Assembly: GCA_002482415.1 (NCBI GenBank)
Contig: DLFY01000207.1
Coordinates: 212 to 7,699, forward strand
Reading direction: 5' to 3'
Origin: Phycisphaerales bacterium UBA7708
GTDB taxonomy: Bacteria > Planctomycetota > Phycisphaerae > Sedimentisphaerales > Anaerohalosphaeraceae
Length of the DNA: 7,488 nucleotides
In this document: piece after piece, positions 6,127 to 7,488 of the stretch
Position numbering within the stretch: position 1 is the stretch's first letter
Layout: the number at the start of each line of letters is the position of its first letter
The notes under the pieces: generated by a model
The model's database searches: none
What the model was told of the DNA's origin: nothing
What the model saw: the letters and a program-made list of their open reading frames with translations, nothing else
Made by a program: the position numbers and the translations under genes

Positions 6127-6153
6127 GTATCAAACAATGTAACGGTTTGATAC
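6127..6153. promoter_or_regulatory. Perfect 9-bp inverted repeat, possible operator or leader hairpin
   Basis: GTATCAAAC (6127-6135) and GTTTGATAC (6145-6153) are perfect inverted repeats around nine bases (AATGTAACG). A smaller palindrome, ATACC/GGTAT around ATT, lies just upstream at 6106-6118 and shares the GTATC element. The arrangement fits either binding of a dimeric regulator or an RNA hairpin in the leader of the gene starting at 6200. No regulator gene is in the window, and I cannot assign a family. Confidence 0.45.
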
Positions 6154-6199
6154 AGGTACCACAGGAAGAGAAAACGTAAATACTCAGAGGATACAGGGG

Positions 6200-7488
6200 A
6201 TGAAAACAGCAGTTATTGTATTGGCGGGGATTTTGTCACTCCAGGCAACCGTGTGTGCGTATAGTCATGGCGATGGCTCTGATTCCAATCCATATTGGGT
6301 TTCCAATACGGCGGATTTGGTGCAATTGGCTTCTACACCGGCAGACTGGGATAAGGCCTTTGTTTTGACCAAAGACCTGGATTTAACAGGAGTTGCTCTA
6401 TCGCCTATCGGTAACTGGGGGCAGGCCTTTGTGGGTGTGTTTGACGGGGCGGGATTTACGCTGAGTCATCTGACGATGAACCTGCCGAATGCTGAAAATG
6501 TGGGTTTGTTTGGTCTTGTAAGGTCGCCGGCAGTGATTCAGGGAATCAGGCTGGAGAATGTCTCTATTGCGGGCAAAAGCTATATTGGCGCCTTGGCCGG
6601 CTGGAATGAAGACGGGACCATTACGGATTGTTCCGCAAGCGGTATGGTGAGCGGTGCCAATGCAGCGGGGGGGCTGGTTGGGGTCAATGAAGGCACAATG
6701 TCCCATTGCTTTTGCACGGCTGCGGTCAGTACTTCACATGTTTCCAGATCGCAGGCAGGTGGACTGGCTGCAACCAACTACGGGGATATCTCTGATTGTT
6801 ATGCCTCCGGTTCGGTGACTGTCAACGGATATACCGCTAATGCCGGCGGACTTGCGGCGATTAATGATCACGGCACGATTGTTCGTTCCTATGCGACGGG
6901 TGCGGTACAGGCTGATTCGACCAGCGATTCGGCCTTTGCCGGCGGACTGGCGGCACTGAATGAATCCGGTACAATCGACAGGTGTTATGCCCAGGGGGAT
7001 GTTACTGCGAGCTGCCTGATTGGTTCGGGGGCTTCGGCGGCGTGGTCTTCTGCGGGTGGGCTGGTTGGATATAATCGCAAGGGAATGATTACGCGCAGTT
7101 ATGCGACAGGTTTTGCCCAATCCGATGCGTCGGTGGCCGGAAATAATCAGACCAACTGCTGGTCTTCGGCGGGAGGCATCGCCGCGGATAACACCGGCAC
7201 GATTGATAATTGTTATGCCGCAGGGGCATCGAATGCCTCAGCGAAGGTGGTATCGCCGGTACCGTCTTCGGCCTGGGCGGCCTGCGGCGGTGTGGTTGGC
7301 AGAAATCGCGGCGTGGTTGCCACGACGGAATTGGGGCAGGTATCCACCTGTTACACGACCGGAGCGGTGAAGGCTATAGCCAGTGTATCCTCTGAGGATT
7401 CTGTATCACATACCTATGTGGGCGGGATTATTGGCGAGAATGGAATTGGAACGGTCCAGAGATGTTTCTGGGATGTGGATACCAGTGG
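6200..7488 (+). CDS. Exported GLUG-repeat protein, N-terminal part (3' end beyond window edge)
   Basis: 429 codons are open to the right edge. Residues 1-20 form a signal peptide with a basic start, a hydrophobic core and a likely cleavage after VCA (20), so the product is exported and probably cell-surface or secreted. Residues 23-105 are the lead-in usual for this family: GDGSDSNPYWVSNTADL, then TKDLDLTG (57-64), VGVFDGAGFTLSHLTM (78-93) and NVGLFG (100-105). Nine GLUG-type units follow, with cores at 130 (GALAG), 157 (GGLVG), 187, 216 and 248 (GGLAA), 286 (GGLVG), 325 (GGIAA), 363 (GGVVG) and 408 (GGIIG). Between them are CYASG/SYATG-type strands. CFWDVDTS at 422-429 resembles the motif that usually closes a repeat block. 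Such arrays are expected to form a parallel beta-solenoid; adhesive or carbohydrate-related roles are suggested for relatives, but no function can be fixed. GAGGA at 6187-6191 supports the start. Eleven cysteines lie in the mature part. Confidence 0.9.
   Translation, partial: MKTAVIVLAGILSLQATVCAYSHGDGSDSNPYWVSNTADLVQLASTPADWDKAFVLTKDLDLTGVALSPIGNWGQAFVGVFDGAGFTLSHLTMNLPNAENVGLFGLVRSPAVIQGIRLENVSIAGKSYIGALAGWNEDGTITDCSASGMVSGANAAGGLVGVNEGTMSHCFCTAAVSTSHVSRSQAGGLAATNYGDISDCYASGSVTVNGYTANAGGLAAINDHGTIVRSYATGAVQADSTSDSAFAGGLAALNESGTIDRCYAQGDVTASCLIGSGASAAWSSAGGLVGYNRKGMITRSYATGFAQSDASVAGNNQTNCWSSAGGIAADNTGTIDNCYAAGASNASAKVVSPVPSSAWAACGGVVGRNRGVVATTELGQVSTCYTTGAVKAIASVSSEDSVSHTYVGGIIGENGIGTVQRCFWDVDTS

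Noticed and set aside
6200..6262. Lipoprotein signal on the GLUG protein (cysteine at residue 19)
   Set aside because: The residues before the cysteine (A-T-V) do not fit a lipobox; a type I cleavage after VCA fits better.

Overview
The window looks like bacterial chromosome from an anaerobic or facultative environmental lineage. The best guess is a planctomycete of the Phycisphaerae/Sedimentisphaerales type. The hints are an exported GLUG-repeat protein ending in a CFWD-type motif, a split P-protein in the glycine cleavage system, a [NiFe] hydrogenase gene, and intergenic spaces packed with short palindromic repeats. This placement is an inference; Desulfobacterota or other anaerobic lineages are not excluded.

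Layout. Positions 1-452 (minus strand) hold the N-terminal 150 codons of a [NiFe] hydrogenase large subunit that runs off the left edge. Positions 453-855 are an A+T-rich divergent intergenic region. From 856 to 5973 (plus strand) lies a glycine cleavage cluster in the order gcvT, gcvH, gcvPA, a small membrane-protein ORF, gcvPB. The spaces gcvH-gcvPA and gcvPA-gcvPB are filled with repeats: two copies of a 28-bp palindrome, a 30-bp inverted-repeat pair flanking the small membrane ORF, two tight hairpins, and AAATTCTAAA iterations. Positions 5974-6199 are an A+T-rich leader with a promoter-like element, a weak terminator-like hairpin and a perfect 9-bp inverted repeat. From 6200 to the right edge (plus strand) runs the first 429 codons of an exported GLUG-repeat protein.

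How the genes work together. GcvPA and GcvPB form the pyridoxal-phosphate glycine decarboxylase (P-protein). It passes the aminomethyl group to the lipoyl arm of GcvH, and GcvT then transfers the one-carbon unit to tetrahydrofolate and releases ammonia. The fourth component, dihydrolipoamide dehydrogenase (L-protein), and the lipoate attachment enzymes are not in the window and must be encoded elsewhere. The hydrogenase and the GLUG protein have no evident functional link to glycine metabolism.

Nothing here is clearly a new biological system. The points most worth a second look are the repeat-bounded membrane-protein cassette splitting gcvPA from gcvPB, the hydrogenase large-subunit gene standing first in its transcription unit with no small-subunit gene before it, and the structured leader of the GLUG gene.
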